Of a stretch of DNA of 52,875 nucleotides, positions 9,577-17,286 are shown piece by piece. A model generated the notes under the pieces. The model saw nothing but the letters and a program-made list of their open reading frames with translations, had not been told where the DNA came from and made no database searches. Location: contig NZ_VFIE01000024.1 in assembly GCF_010119385.1 (NCBI RefSeq), positions 89,371-142,245 on the forward strand, read 5' to 3'. The stretch's first letter is position 1, and every line of letters starts with the position of its first letter. The position numbers and the translations under genes were made by a program. This DNA is from Nesterenkonia haasae. Its GTDB lineage: Bacteria; Actinomycetota; Actinomycetes; Actinomycetales; Micrococcaceae.

Positions 9577-9605
9577 GGTAACTGGCAGCGCCGGTCTGAT
9601 TGAGC

Positions 9606-9971
9606 TCAGAGTCCGACGCTGGGATACTCCTGTCCGAGCCAAGGACTCAACTTGTCCGCCATCTCACGCTGGAATGAGAGGGGACCGGACCGCTCAGCGT
9701 ATTCCTCGTCGTAAAGTGCAATGAAGAGCGTCAGGTTGAGGAAAAAGTGTGCCCCATGCTCAAACAACCACACGTAGTCATGGGTCGCCAGTGCTTCACG
9801 CTCATCGGGGGTGAAGCTCAGCCATGTGGTCCTCTCCGCTGGCTGCAGCCACTGCCCGACCTCCTCTTCCCACCGATCCACACTCCCCCTCGGGTCGTTC
9901 TTATAGGCAGCGACCCATTCAGGTGAACGGTCAATGGTGTAGAGAAACTTGTTCACGAAGTAGATGCTCAT
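9606..9971 (-). CDS. LigA-like small (alpha) subunit of a class III extradiol dioxygenase
   Basis: A 121-residue protein of the LigA superfamily, the small all-helical subunit that covers the active site of protocatechuate 4,5-dioxygenase-type enzymes. Recognisable features are the NKFLYTIDRSPEW start, the tract LTPDEREAL-like (here FTPDEREALATHDY), and the HGAHFFLNL stretch. The ATG at 9971 overlaps the stop of the large subunit gene by four bases (ATGA), as expected for a stoichiometric pair. An upstream in-frame ATG at 10001 would extend into that gene and lacks conservation. Confidence 0.78.
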   Translation of the reverse strand: MSIYFVNKFLYTIDRSPEWVAAYKNDPRGSVDRWEEEVGQWLQPAERTTWLSFTPDEREALATHDYVWLFEHGAHFFLNLTLFIALYDEEYAERSGPLSFQREMADKLSPWLGQEYPSVGL

Positions 9972-10936
9972 GCGGTGGCACCTTCCCTGAATTGGTCCCA
10001 CACAGGATCATGAGCATAAATGGGCCCGAGACTCGCACCTGAGACGCGGGCTGCGCGTTCGGCTGCCTCCTTCTGCTGCTGATTCCTGTTCGGATACCAG
10101 GTCATGTACATCTCCCGTGTGTGAAAGAGGTCCAGCTGGTCAACGTAGTCAGCGTGCTCTCCCTCTCCAGCGATGCCCATCATCAACAGAAGGTCCATGA
10201 AACCGTGGGTGGCGTTGCCGGCCTGAGACATGGTTTCGTGCGTCACATTGGCAAGGATCGTCTCGGCGTTCCCTGTGGATAACCATTCGATGGCTGCGGC
10301 GTCGAAAAGCGGATCAGGGCCGTGCTCCCCGAATTGACGGGGCCCGCCCAATTCGAGCGACAGGTGCCCGGTTCCGATGGCTGCGACCTTCTTATCTGTC
10401 GGGTAGGCATCGATGACGCGCCGGATAGCCCGCCCCAGGTCGTAGAAACGCTTGGGTGAGGGCAGCGGGGGCACAAAGATGTTCGTGTAGATGGGAACGA
10501 TGGGAAGATCCGCATCAGGCCTCACCGTGATGATCGGACAGATGATGGAGTGGTCAATCTTGAGCTCGTGGCTCACCGCAAAGTCGAAATCGGCACCCAT
10601 GAGTTCCCGATGCATGAACCTCGAGAATTCGACTTCTCCGTCGAGCCTGAAGGTAGGTATCCCGAATTCACGCTCTTCGTTGTAGAAGGTCGCGTCGTAG
10701 ACTTCCTGCTGGCCGATGAGAAACTGCGGGTAATTGTCCAACCACAACTGATGGAAGTGGTCGGCCCCCACCATCACCAGAATATCCGGCTCTGCCGCCG
10801 TGAGAGTCGCCCGGTACGCTTCGACCTTTCGCTGCCAGGCTCCGGCATAGGGAGGGCGTTGCTCTTCGGGTGAGGTTGTCGCCTTGTAGTAGAAAGGGTG
10901 GTGAGTGCTCGCCAGGACGGCGGTCAGTTCTGCCAT
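9968..10936 (-). CDS. LigB-like catalytic (beta) subunit of a class III extradiol dioxygenase
   Basis: A 322-residue LigB-fold enzyme predicted to cleave a catechol- or gallate-like ring with Fe(II) and O2. Candidate iron ligands are the N-terminal His in ASTHHPFYYK and the His in GADHFHQLW; a further His in HELKIDHS and GTGHLSLELGG match the catalytic region of LigB/DesB/GalA proteins. The ATG at 10936 (MAELTAV) is two bases after the stop of the upstream lyase gene; an in-frame ATG at 10963 would overlap it. It is the third gene of a tight four-gene minus-strand operon. The true substrate (protocatechuate, gallate or another ring) is unknown. Confidence 0.82.
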   Translation of the reverse strand: MAELTAVLASTHHPFYYKATTSPEEQRPPYAGAWQRKVEAYRATLTAAEPDILVMVGADHFHQLWLDNYPQFLIGQQEVYDATFYNEEREFGIPTFRLDGEVEFSRFMHRELMGADFDFAVSHELKIDHSIICPIITVRPDADLPIVPIYTNIFVPPLPSPKRFYDLGRAIRRVIDAYPTDKKVAAIGTGHLSLELGGPRQFGEHGPDPLFDAAAIEWLSTGNAETILANVTHETMSQAGNATHGFMDLLLMMGIAGEGEHADYVDQLDLFHTREMYMTWYPNRNQQQKEAAERAARVSGASLGPIYAHDPVWDQFREGATA

Positions 10937-10938
10937 CG

Positions 10939-11745
10939 TCAGACCTCTTCTTCCGTGCTGCAAGGCGTGTATTCGGCATTACGGTCGACATGCATGTAAA
11001 TCTTGTTGGCCACTGGGTTCCTGCGCTCTTCGGCGATCTGCCCCAACAGCCCGGCTGTCCGGGCCAGCAGGGCGAAGCCGCGGAGAAAGTCCACCGGCAG
11101 ACCGATGTCAGCGAGCGCCGCGCCGCAAACACCAGCGCCGTTGAGGGGAAGTTTCTTTCCCAGCACCTCTTCGCTGACTCTGCCGATGGCCTCGAATAGC
11201 CGCAGATGCGCTCCACGGGTGCCGCCCTCCTCAGCGATCTGAAGTAACCGGGGAGTTCGTGGATCCCCGTCCTTGTGGACGGGGTGACCTAAGCCGGGGA
11301 TGACAGCTTTCTCGGCACGCGCCTCTAGGATCACCTTCCGTGCAAGGTCGTCGAACTCGGCATCCGTCTGCGGCACCGGACATTCTGCATCCGCGAGTGC
11401 CTGGTTCAGGAACTTGCCGGTATCCTCGGTGACTCCAAGGAACCGGGAGCCGCCGCCGAGCAGTCCCGAGGCGATCGCTCCCTGGATAGATTCAGGAGCT
11501 GAGAGGTAGGTCAGTCGGGCGGCGATAGCGGTGGGGGTGAATCCGTGGTCCGCCAGCGCCACAAGGACGGCTTCGAAGGTCCTCAGCTCGCCCGATGTAG
11601 GGCGCCGGTTGGCGGTCATCCAGAACGCTAGTTCGGCGAATCCCACTGTGCCCATCAAATCCTCAGCCAAAGAGTGACCCATGAGGTTGATTTCATCGCG
11701 GGTCGAGGTCCCCAGTGAGGTGGGGTAACGGGAAGATTCACTCAT
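10939..11745 (-). CDS. Citryl-CoA lyase-like protein (citrate synthase fold)
   Basis: A 268-residue protein resembling the C-terminal citryl-CoA lyase portion of ATP-citrate lyase and Ccl. The active-site segment is VIPGLGHPVHKDGDPR, with the conserved His of the citrate synthase fold. At about 268 residues it is much shorter than citrate synthase (about 370–430). Known relatives cleave citryl-CoA to acetyl-CoA and oxaloacetate. AGGAG precedes the ATG, which overlaps the stop of the CoA-transferase gene (ATGA). Pairing with a CoA-transferase suggests that a hydroxy-tricarboxylic acid is first activated to a CoA thioester and then cleaved. The link to the ring-cleavage enzyme downstream is inference. 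Confidence 0.78.
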   Translation of the reverse strand: MSESSRYPTSLGTSTRDEINLMGHSLAEDLMGTVGFAELAFWMTANRRPTSGELRTFEAVLVALADHGFTPTAIAARLTYLSAPESIQGAIASGLLGGGSRFLGVTEDTGKFLNQALADAECPVPQTDAEFDDLARKVILEARAEKAVIPGLGHPVHKDGDPRTPRLLQIAEEGGTRGAHLRLFEAIGRVSEEVLGKKLPLNGAGVCGAALADIGLPVDFLRGFALLARTAGLLGQIAEERRNPVANKIYMHVDRNAEYTPCSTEEEV

Positions 11746-12941
11746 GATGAGCTCCTGTTGTTTCTGAGAGATTTGAGCCAGTTCTTGATCTCGTCCGTGT
11801 GCTCTCCGAGTGTCGGTGGTGGCAGCTCATAGCGGGGTTGGAGGGTATTGAAGCTCAGCGGGTGGCGGACGCCTGGGACGGTTCCCTCTCCACTGCCCAC
11901 GTCGACGATGGGTTCGAGGCCAAGATCCTGTGCGTACTCCACGCCCTGACTGATGGTGTTGATGGGGCCGCACGGCACGCCTACTGCGTTGAGCTCCGTA
12001 AAGAGATCGGCTGCTGTTTTTTTGGAGAGTTCCGCGACGAGGATCGGATGAAGCTCGCTCCTGCGGTCGGTCCTGTCCCCTACGTCGGCGAAGCGTTCGT
12101 CTTCAGCGATCTCGGGGATGCCGAGAACTTCGCAGAGCCGTTTGAACTGAGAATTGTTGCCGCAGGCGATGATCACGTCGTCGTCTGCAGTGGGCATGGC
12201 CTCGTACGGGTATAACGAGGGGTGGGCGTTGCCCATACGCATCGGCGTGACTCCGCCGCCTACATAGGCATGTGTCTGGTTCACCAGTCCCGACAGCGCC
12301 GAGGCCATCAGACTGGCTTCAACGTGTGTGCCTTCACCCGTCTGGTCTTTGAGCCGTAGGGCTGCCAGGATGCCGATCGTGGAGTGCAATCCGGCCATGA
12401 CGTCGAAGACACTGATCCCGGCGCGGTAAGGGGTGCCTTCAGGGTCACCAGTGAGGCTCATCAAGCCGGACATTGCTTGGACGATCAGGTCATACCCCGG
12501 ATACTTGGCTCCCTCTCCGCGAGTGCCGAATCCGGTGATGGAGGAGTAGATCACTGTCGGGTTCTGCGCGATCACCGAGTCATAATCGAGGCCGAACTTC
12601 TCAAGGCCCCCCGGCTTGAAGTTCTCGATGATGACATCCGCACTGAATGCCAACTCTTGGGCCGTTTGCAGATCTTCTGCATCTTTGAAGTCTAGAGCGA
12701 TCGACTTCTTGTTTCGGTTGATCGATGCGTAGTAGGTCGAGACCCCGTCCGGCCGCTTTGGGGGTACCCAGCTTCTGGTGTCGTCTCCCTGGGGACCCTC
12801 GACTTTAATGACCTCAGCACCGAGGTCGCCCAGCAGCATAGTCGCGTAGGGACCAGCCAGCACTCGGGAAAAGTCGGCGATGACGATGCCCTCGAGGGGC
12901 AATCCTGCCCGGCTGTCGTGAGAATCACTGCTTGAGCCCAT
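11742..12941 (-). CDS. Family III CoA-transferase (CaiB/BaiF/Frc type)
   Basis: A 399-residue class III CoA-transferase. Landmarks are LEGIVIADFSRVLAGPYAT near residue 16, the INRNKKSIALD box at about 74, and the catalytic Asp151 in PGYDLIVQAMSGL, which forms the acyl-anhydride intermediate in formyl-CoA transferase. It would move CoA from a donor such as succinyl-CoA or acetyl-CoA to a carboxylic acid. It is the first gene of the minus-strand operon CoA-transferase, citryl-CoA lyase, LigB, LigA, all overlapping or nearly so. Its promoter faces that of the amidohydrolase gene across 244 bases. Confidence 0.9.
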   Translation of the reverse strand: MGSSSDSHDSRAGLPLEGIVIADFSRVLAGPYATMLLGDLGAEVIKVEGPQGDDTRSWVPPKRPDGVSTYYASINRNKKSIALDFKDAEDLQTAQELAFSADVIIENFKPGGLEKFGLDYDSVIAQNPTVIYSSITGFGTRGEGAKYPGYDLIVQAMSGLMSLTGDPEGTPYRAGISVFDVMAGLHSTIGILAALRLKDQTGEGTHVEASLMASALSGLVNQTHAYVGGGVTPMRMGNAHPSLYPYEAMPTADDDVIIACGNNSQFKRLCEVLGIPEIAEDERFADVGDRTDRRSELHPILVAELSKKTAADLFTELNAVGVPCGPINTISQGVEYAQDLGLEPIVDVGSGEGTVPGVRHPLSFNTLQPRYELPPPTLGEHTDEIKNWLKSLRNNRSSS

Positions 12942-13185
12942 GTCGATGCCTTTCAGAAGTACTGACCGCTTAGCGGACTTATGTCCGTCTCTCTATGTGA
13001 GTAGCTTCACATCACGCCTAGCGTCGTGTCAAGAGGCGTCATTGGATGTAATCCAGTGATCTTTGAAGCTCCCGTTGTCCGCAGAGTGAGCTTCACAATT
13101 CATGAACGGACTCTTGTCCACTGTGCGGACGCAGTGTTATCGTGACCCGAGTCACATCATTTATTTTCATCCTTAGGAGGCCGTT
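12942..13185. promoter_or_regulatory. Divergent promoter region with two GGAC-N4-GTCC dyads
   Basis: The region holds CGGAC-TTAT-GTCCG (12974–12987) about 33 bases before the CoA-transferase start. A second dyad, CGGAC-TCTT-GTCC (13107–13119), lies about 66 bases before the amidohydrolase start. Single half-sites GTCCGC (13077–13082) and GCGGAC (13125–13130) flank the second. Each transcription unit thus has one dyad near its promoter. A shared regulator, plausibly the IclR protein at 8.7 kb, is inferred. Confidence 0.5.
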
Positions 13186-14691
13186 ATGGGGACTGCAGCT
13201 GAGCATCCCGTCGTTGTTAATTCCCGCCAAGGTGCGCCGGTGCTGTTCAGCAACGGAACTGTACTCACTATGGACGCTGAGCGCTCTGTCCTTGAGGGAG
13301 CAGACGTCTTGGTGGTTGGTGACACCATCGAGCGCATCGGCGTGGCGCTTGAGCCTCCCGAGGGCACCCAGGTCATCGACGCTTCCGGCGGCATCATCGT
13401 GCCCGGCTTCATCGACACGCACCGGCATATGTGGCAGACCGCCATGCGTGGCTACGGCGCGGACTGGACTCTGACCCAGTACTTCGTATGGAACTACCTG
13501 GAGCACGGCAAGAAATTCCGCCCCCAGGACATCTACGCGGGTAACCTGCTCTCGGCAGTGGAGGCGATCGACGCCGGAGTCACTACCTCGGTGGACTGGT
13601 CACACGGACTCTCCACCGTGGAACATGCCGATGCTGCGGTAGACGCCCTCCAAGAGGTAGACGGTCGATTCATCTTCGCCTACGGCAACATCCACGGCGG
13701 CCCTTGGGAATGGACGACGACACCCGAATTCCGTGATTTCGTGGAGCGTCGTATTCCCCGCTCCGGCGGACAGCTGGGCGATGAAATGCTCGGGTTCCAA
13801 CTGGCTTTCGACGTCACCGGAGACCCTGAGTTTCCAGAGAAAACCGCCTTCGAAGTTGCGCGGGAACTGGATGTGGCCGTGACAACTCATGCGGGGGTGT
13901 GGGGAGCCACCAATGACGACGGCATCCGGCTGATGCACGAGCACGGATTCATGAACGAGAAGAACGTCTACGTACACGCCGCCACCCTCTCAGCGGACTC
14001 TTACCAACGCATTGCCGCAACCGGTGGCTCCGCTTCAGTCTCCTCAGAGTCTGAGTCCTCGTGCGGCCAGGGCTACCCCAGCTCCTGGGCACTGCGGAAA
14101 CACGGTGTGCCAGTCTCACTTTCAGTGGACACCTCCGTGTGGTGGAGCGCCGATGCTTTCGCCTCAATGCGCGCCACCCTGAGCGCAGACCGCGCGCGCG
14201 AGCATTTCGAGCACCATGCCGCCGGGGACACGTGCACCAACCTGGGGCTTCGCACCGATGAGGTCGTGGAATGGGCAACCCGTGGTGGCGCCAAGGCCCT
14301 GGGGCTGGAGGACACCCTCGGCTCCCTGGAGGCGGGCAAGAAAGCCGATGTGGTGCTCATCAAGAACGATGAATCGCCTGCCATGTTCCCCATTCTCAAC
14401 CCGCACGGACATGTAGTGTTCCAGGCCCATCGCGGGGACGTACATACTGTGCTGGTGGGCGGGAAAATCGTCAAGCACCAGCACAAACTGGTGGATGTCG
14501 ATTTGGCGAAAGTGCGCCGTGCCGTGGAGGAAACCGTGGACTACATCCGCGCTGAGTTGGGGCAGCAGGAGTGGGAGGCCGGTATGTACCCGGAGGTTCC
14601 TGAAACCAAGATTCTGGACAACCCATACACTTACACTGAGTACCGCACCGACACCACACATACGGCGCAGGGTGGAGGACGACCTGAATGA
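13186..14691 (+). CDS. ATZ/TRZ-type metal-dependent amidohydrolase
   Basis: A 501-residue cytosolic hydrolase of the amidohydrolase superfamily (cytosine deaminase/S-adenosylhomocysteine deaminase/atrazine hydrolase group). The N-terminal beta-sandwich is followed by the metal motif PGFIDTHRHMWQ at about residue 75. Further landmarks are VTTHAGVW near 230, NVYVHAATL near 258 and the Asp of SLSVDTSVWW near 308. The C-terminal composite domain (GSLEAGKKADVVLI) is typical. It would deaminate or hydrolyse a C–N bond, usually on a heterocycle. GGAGG lies eight bases before the ATG. Neighbours suggest it feeds a nitrogen-bearing ring compound into the dioxygenase pathway, but the substrate is unknown. 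Confidence 0.85.
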   Translation: MGTAAEHPVVVNSRQGAPVLFSNGTVLTMDAERSVLEGADVLVVGDTIERIGVALEPPEGTQVIDASGGIIVPGFIDTHRHMWQTAMRGYGADWTLTQYFVWNYLEHGKKFRPQDIYAGNLLSAVEAIDAGVTTSVDWSHGLSTVEHADAAVDALQEVDGRFIFAYGNIHGGPWEWTTTPEFRDFVERRIPRSGGQLGDEMLGFQLAFDVTGDPEFPEKTAFEVARELDVAVTTHAGVWGATNDDGIRLMHEHGFMNEKNVYVHAATLSADSYQRIAATGGSASVSSESESSCGQGYPSSWALRKHGVPVSLSVDTSVWWSADAFASMRATLSADRAREHFEHHAAGDTCTNLGLRTDEVVEWATRGGAKALGLEDTLGSLEAGKKADVVLIKNDESPAMFPILNPHGHVVFQAHRGDVHTVLVGGKIVKHQHKLVDVDLAKVRRAVEETVDYIRAELGQQEWEAGMYPEVPETKILDNPYTYTEYRTDTTHTAQGGGRPE

Positions 14692-14735
14692 CGCACGCTG
14701 TATTCACATGTGGAACCTGGACGGAAGGTTAGGGC

Positions 14736-15257
14736 GTGGAAATCGGACTGCTGATCCTGCGGCTGGTCCTAGCGACCATCCTCTTCACACACGCAATGCA
14801 GAAGCTCACCGGCTGGTTCGGAGGCAACGGTCTCACCAAGCAGGGAGAGGTCTTCTCGAGTCTTGGGCTGCGACCCGGGAGGCCCTTGGTGGCCGCGGCA
14901 GGAGTCGCCGAACTCACCGCGGCCACGCTTCTGGTCACCGGGTTCCTCACCCCGCTGGGCGCTCTGCTGGCAGCTGGCACGATGGCCGTTGCAGGGATGA
15001 CAATGCACATGAACTCTGGACGATTCTGGAATGTGGCTGGTGGTGGCGAGTACCCCTATGTGCTTGCTGCTTGCGCCGGGGTGCTGGGCTTTACCGGAGG
15101 CGGTGGATTCTCTGTCGACCACGTACTCGCTAACGCTGTGGGCGGCTGGTACGAGGTGCTGGCCCACCCACCCGTGTGGCTCGGAGCGGCCATTGTTGCG
15201 CTGGCCGCGGTCTCCACAGTTCCCTTCGTCGCGATTCTGCGACAAAACCGAGCCTGA
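14736..15257 (+). CDS. DoxX family membrane protein
   Basis: A 173-residue protein with four predicted membrane helices. It starts at a GTG (MEIGLLILRLVLATILFTHA) behind GGAAGG. The pattern LRLVLATILFTHAMQKLTGWFGG followed by a GLRPGRPL turn and VAELTAATLLVTGF is the DoxX-like signature. Family members are small quinone-related or oxidoreductase-associated membrane proteins of mostly unknown function. It follows the amidohydrolase after 44 bases and is probably in the same transcript. Confidence 0.78.
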   Translation: MEIGLLILRLVLATILFTHAMQKLTGWFGGNGLTKQGEVFSSLGLRPGRPLVAAAGVAELTAATLLVTGFLTPLGALLAAGTMAVAGMTMHMNSGRFWNVAGGGEYPYVLAACAGVLGFTGGGGFSVDHVLANAVGGWYEVLAHPPVWLGAAIVALAAVSTVPFVAILRQNRA

Positions 15258-15278
15258 GATGCCACAGCAGGCTCAGGC
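15252..15278. terminator. Stem-loop between convergent doxX and alcohol dehydrogenase genes
   Basis: GCCTGAG (15252–15258) pairs with CTCAGGC (15272–15278) around a 13-base loop. The arms contain the stop codons of both convergent genes. There is no U-tract, so this may be a weak bidirectional terminator or simply a transcript-end stabilising hairpin. Confidence 0.4.
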
Positions 15279-16388
15279 GACGTGAGGATTAGTTTCAATC
15301 AGGCCCCGGCCGAGGATCTTCCGTTCATTGAGCAGCTGGTAGGCCTCGGCCGTCTGCTCGAACCTGAACCGGTGGGTGATGAGCTTCTCGAGGGCTATTT
15401 TCCCCAGAGAAGCCAGCTTGATGACCTCCGGCATCGCGGTCGAGGCCGGAGCGCCGAAGGATCCTAGAATCTGCAGTTTCCGGCGCACGACCTTCGTGAT
15501 GTCGACATCCATGGTGTGACCGGCTGGCGCAATGCCTGCGAGCACCGCACGCCCCCCGTCATCAAGTATGTCGACAGCCAGTCGCACCGTCGGCACCGAT
15601 CCGAGAGCCTCAAACGCTACGTCGACCCCATGACCCAGCATCTCGGTGACCGAGGCCACCGGGTCAGTCTCGGCCGAATTGATCACATCAGTGGCCCCCA
15701 GTTCGCGGGCGAGCGCCAGCTTGTCATCGTCAATGTCGATGGCGATCACGCGCTCGGCCCCGGCAGCTTGCGCGAGATGGACAATGCTTAATCCCACGCC
15801 GCCGGCGGCGATCACGGCCACAGTCTCCCCGGGTTTAAGATCTGCGACGGCCCTCACCGCGCCATACCCGGTAAATAGGCTGCACCCGAGCACGGCGGCG
15901 TCGAGCAGATTCACGGTCTCGGGAAGAGCGAAAACTGCTCGAGAAGGCACTACGCAGTGCTGGGCATGTCCGGCCATTGAATACATGGCGATGTCTTGTC
16001 CGTTCCGGCTGAGCCTGGTGCTGCCGTCGTAGAGCTGACCGGCCAGCCGGTTGAAGTTGAAGAAGTTCTCACAGATGTCCTCCAAACCCTTCTCGCAGTG
16101 CCGGCACGTCCCGCAGGGCATGATGAAGCTGCAGGCTACACGGTCCCCGGGCTTCACGTGAGTCACCCCTTCCCCCACCTCACGGACGATCCCTGACACT
16201 TCGTGACCCAGGACGGCAGGCGTCGGGAAAGCCACCTCATCTTTGATCACGTGGAGGTCGGTGTGGCACACACCGCAGGCGGCCACTTCGATCAACACTT
16301 CTTCCGCGCGGGGCGCGGCCACGCTGATCGTGTCGGCATGAAGGGGCTCATTGGCTTTTTCCAGCACAAATGAGGGAGTCTCTGGCAT
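15273..16388 (-). CDS. Zinc-dependent medium-chain alcohol dehydrogenase
   Basis: A 371-residue NAD(P)-dependent oxidoreductase of the MDR family. Catalytic zinc ligands are Cys41 (CGVCHTD) and His62 (GHEV). The structural-zinc lobe is visible as CGTCRHCEKGLEDIC near residue 90. The Rossmann motif is VIAAGGVGLSIVHLAQ at about 190. The VIAIDIDDDKL segment, with an acidic residue after the beta strand, favours NAD(H). It probably oxidises primary or aryl alcohols or an S-hydroxymethyl adduct; sequence alone does not decide this. It is the last gene of a minus-strand run with GNAT and M20 genes and converges on doxX. Confidence 0.87.
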   Translation of the reverse strand: MPETPSFVLEKANEPLHADTISVAAPRAEEVLIEVAACGVCHTDLHVIKDEVAFPTPAVLGHEVSGIVREVGEGVTHVKPGDRVACSFIMPCGTCRHCEKGLEDICENFFNFNRLAGQLYDGSTRLSRNGQDIAMYSMAGHAQHCVVPSRAVFALPETVNLLDAAVLGCSLFTGYGAVRAVADLKPGETVAVIAAGGVGLSIVHLAQAAGAERVIAIDIDDDKLALARELGATDVINSAETDPVASVTEMLGHGVDVAFEALGSVPTVRLAVDILDDGGRAVLAGIAPAGHTMDVDITKVVRRKLQILGSFGAPASTAMPEVIKLASLGKIALEKLITHRFRFEQTAEAYQLLNERKILGRGLIETNPHVA

Positions 16389-16427
16389 GACTTGGTCCTT
16401 TCTCTCGGGCGGTCAACTTCGGACGAA

Positions 16428-17273
16428 TCAGCGACTGAGGAGGTAAAGACCGTCGGGCCGCACGTTACTGACCGACCATCCTGATCTCATCAGTGGGTGC
16501 ATGACCTCGCGCAGAGCGGTTCGCCACTGGGCAGCCACTTCGGGCCGTTCGGCCCGCAAGGCGGCAATGTCCTGGGGAACCCTGAGTCCGACGACGCCGA
16601 CCTCCCCCGCTGCAGTCACAACCTGACCAGGCTCAACAGCTAAACAGGCGGCGTTGCTGCCGTCAGGTTCCAGCAGGATCCGCTCCGGCTCCCGCTCAGT
16701 GGGTCGTTCAGGATCGCTAAGCTGCCACCTGACCAGGACTCGATCACTGCCCTGTCCGGCGTTGATGCCGTCACGCATTTCTCCGTAGAACTGCGGAAGG
16801 TATTCGGCGAGCCGAGCCCCGAGCTTATGAAGGTTGAACCGGGCGTTTCGCACTATGAGCGGATCGAAGGTCCACTCCATCGTGGTGACCCCCTGCTCAA
16901 GGCACCATGCGCGCTGGTGGAGTTTCATCGCGGCTCCGACTCCCCCGCGCGCATGGGACGGCAGGACCCCGGCGATATGGGAGTGCATCACCTGCAAGCG
17001 TCCGGTATTCGCATCCGGCGCCCCGAAGAATCCGACGGTGACCCCGATGAGCTCATCAGCTGAGTAGGCACCGGACACGTAGTTTCCCGCGTGTTCCAGA
17101 GCGACTAACAGTCCTGCTTCAACTGGGGGCTCTCCGCGTCCGCCAGGGGCCCAGATCTCGGCCAGTACTTCCACAGCCCGCTGCATCTGCTCGGGGCTGT
17201 GCAGGCACCGCACGACGACGCCGGCGGAGGCCGCTGCCCGCGCTGCCTCTTGCTGTGCCTGTTCCACGGTCAC
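16428..17273 (-). CDS. GNAT-like acetyltransferase (COG3375 type)
   Basis: A 281-residue protein resembling the 'predicted GNAT superfamily acetyltransferase' group. Residues about 20–190 carry the fold: LIGVTVGFFGAPDANTG, then MHSHIAGVLPSHARGGVGAA, whose RGGVG loop matches the acetyl-CoA pyrophosphate site. WTFDPLIVRNARFNLHKLGA is highly typical of this group. It is often larger than simple GNATs, as here. It lies 13 bases downstream of an M20 amidohydrolase gene. The pair suggests acylation and deacylation of amino acid-like substrates, but no substrate is known. Confidence 0.75.
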   Translation of the reverse strand: MTVEQAQQEAARAAASAGVVVRCLHSPEQMQRAVEVLAEIWAPGGRGEPPVEAGLLVALEHAGNYVSGAYSADELIGVTVGFFGAPDANTGRLQVMHSHIAGVLPSHARGGVGAAMKLHQRAWCLEQGVTTMEWTFDPLIVRNARFNLHKLGARLAEYLPQFYGEMRDGINAGQGSDRVLVRWQLSDPERPTEREPERILLEPDGSNAACLAVEPGQVVTAAGEVGVVGLRVPQDIAALRAERPEVAAQWRTALREVMHPLMRSGWSVSNVRPDGLYLLSR

Positions 17274-17286
17274 TGTCCCAGTCGGG

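Noticed and set aside
9586-9621. CAGCG/CGCTG hairpin between convergent IclR and LigA-like genes
   Set aside because: Five paired bases with a 26-base loop and no T-tract; not distinguishable from chance.
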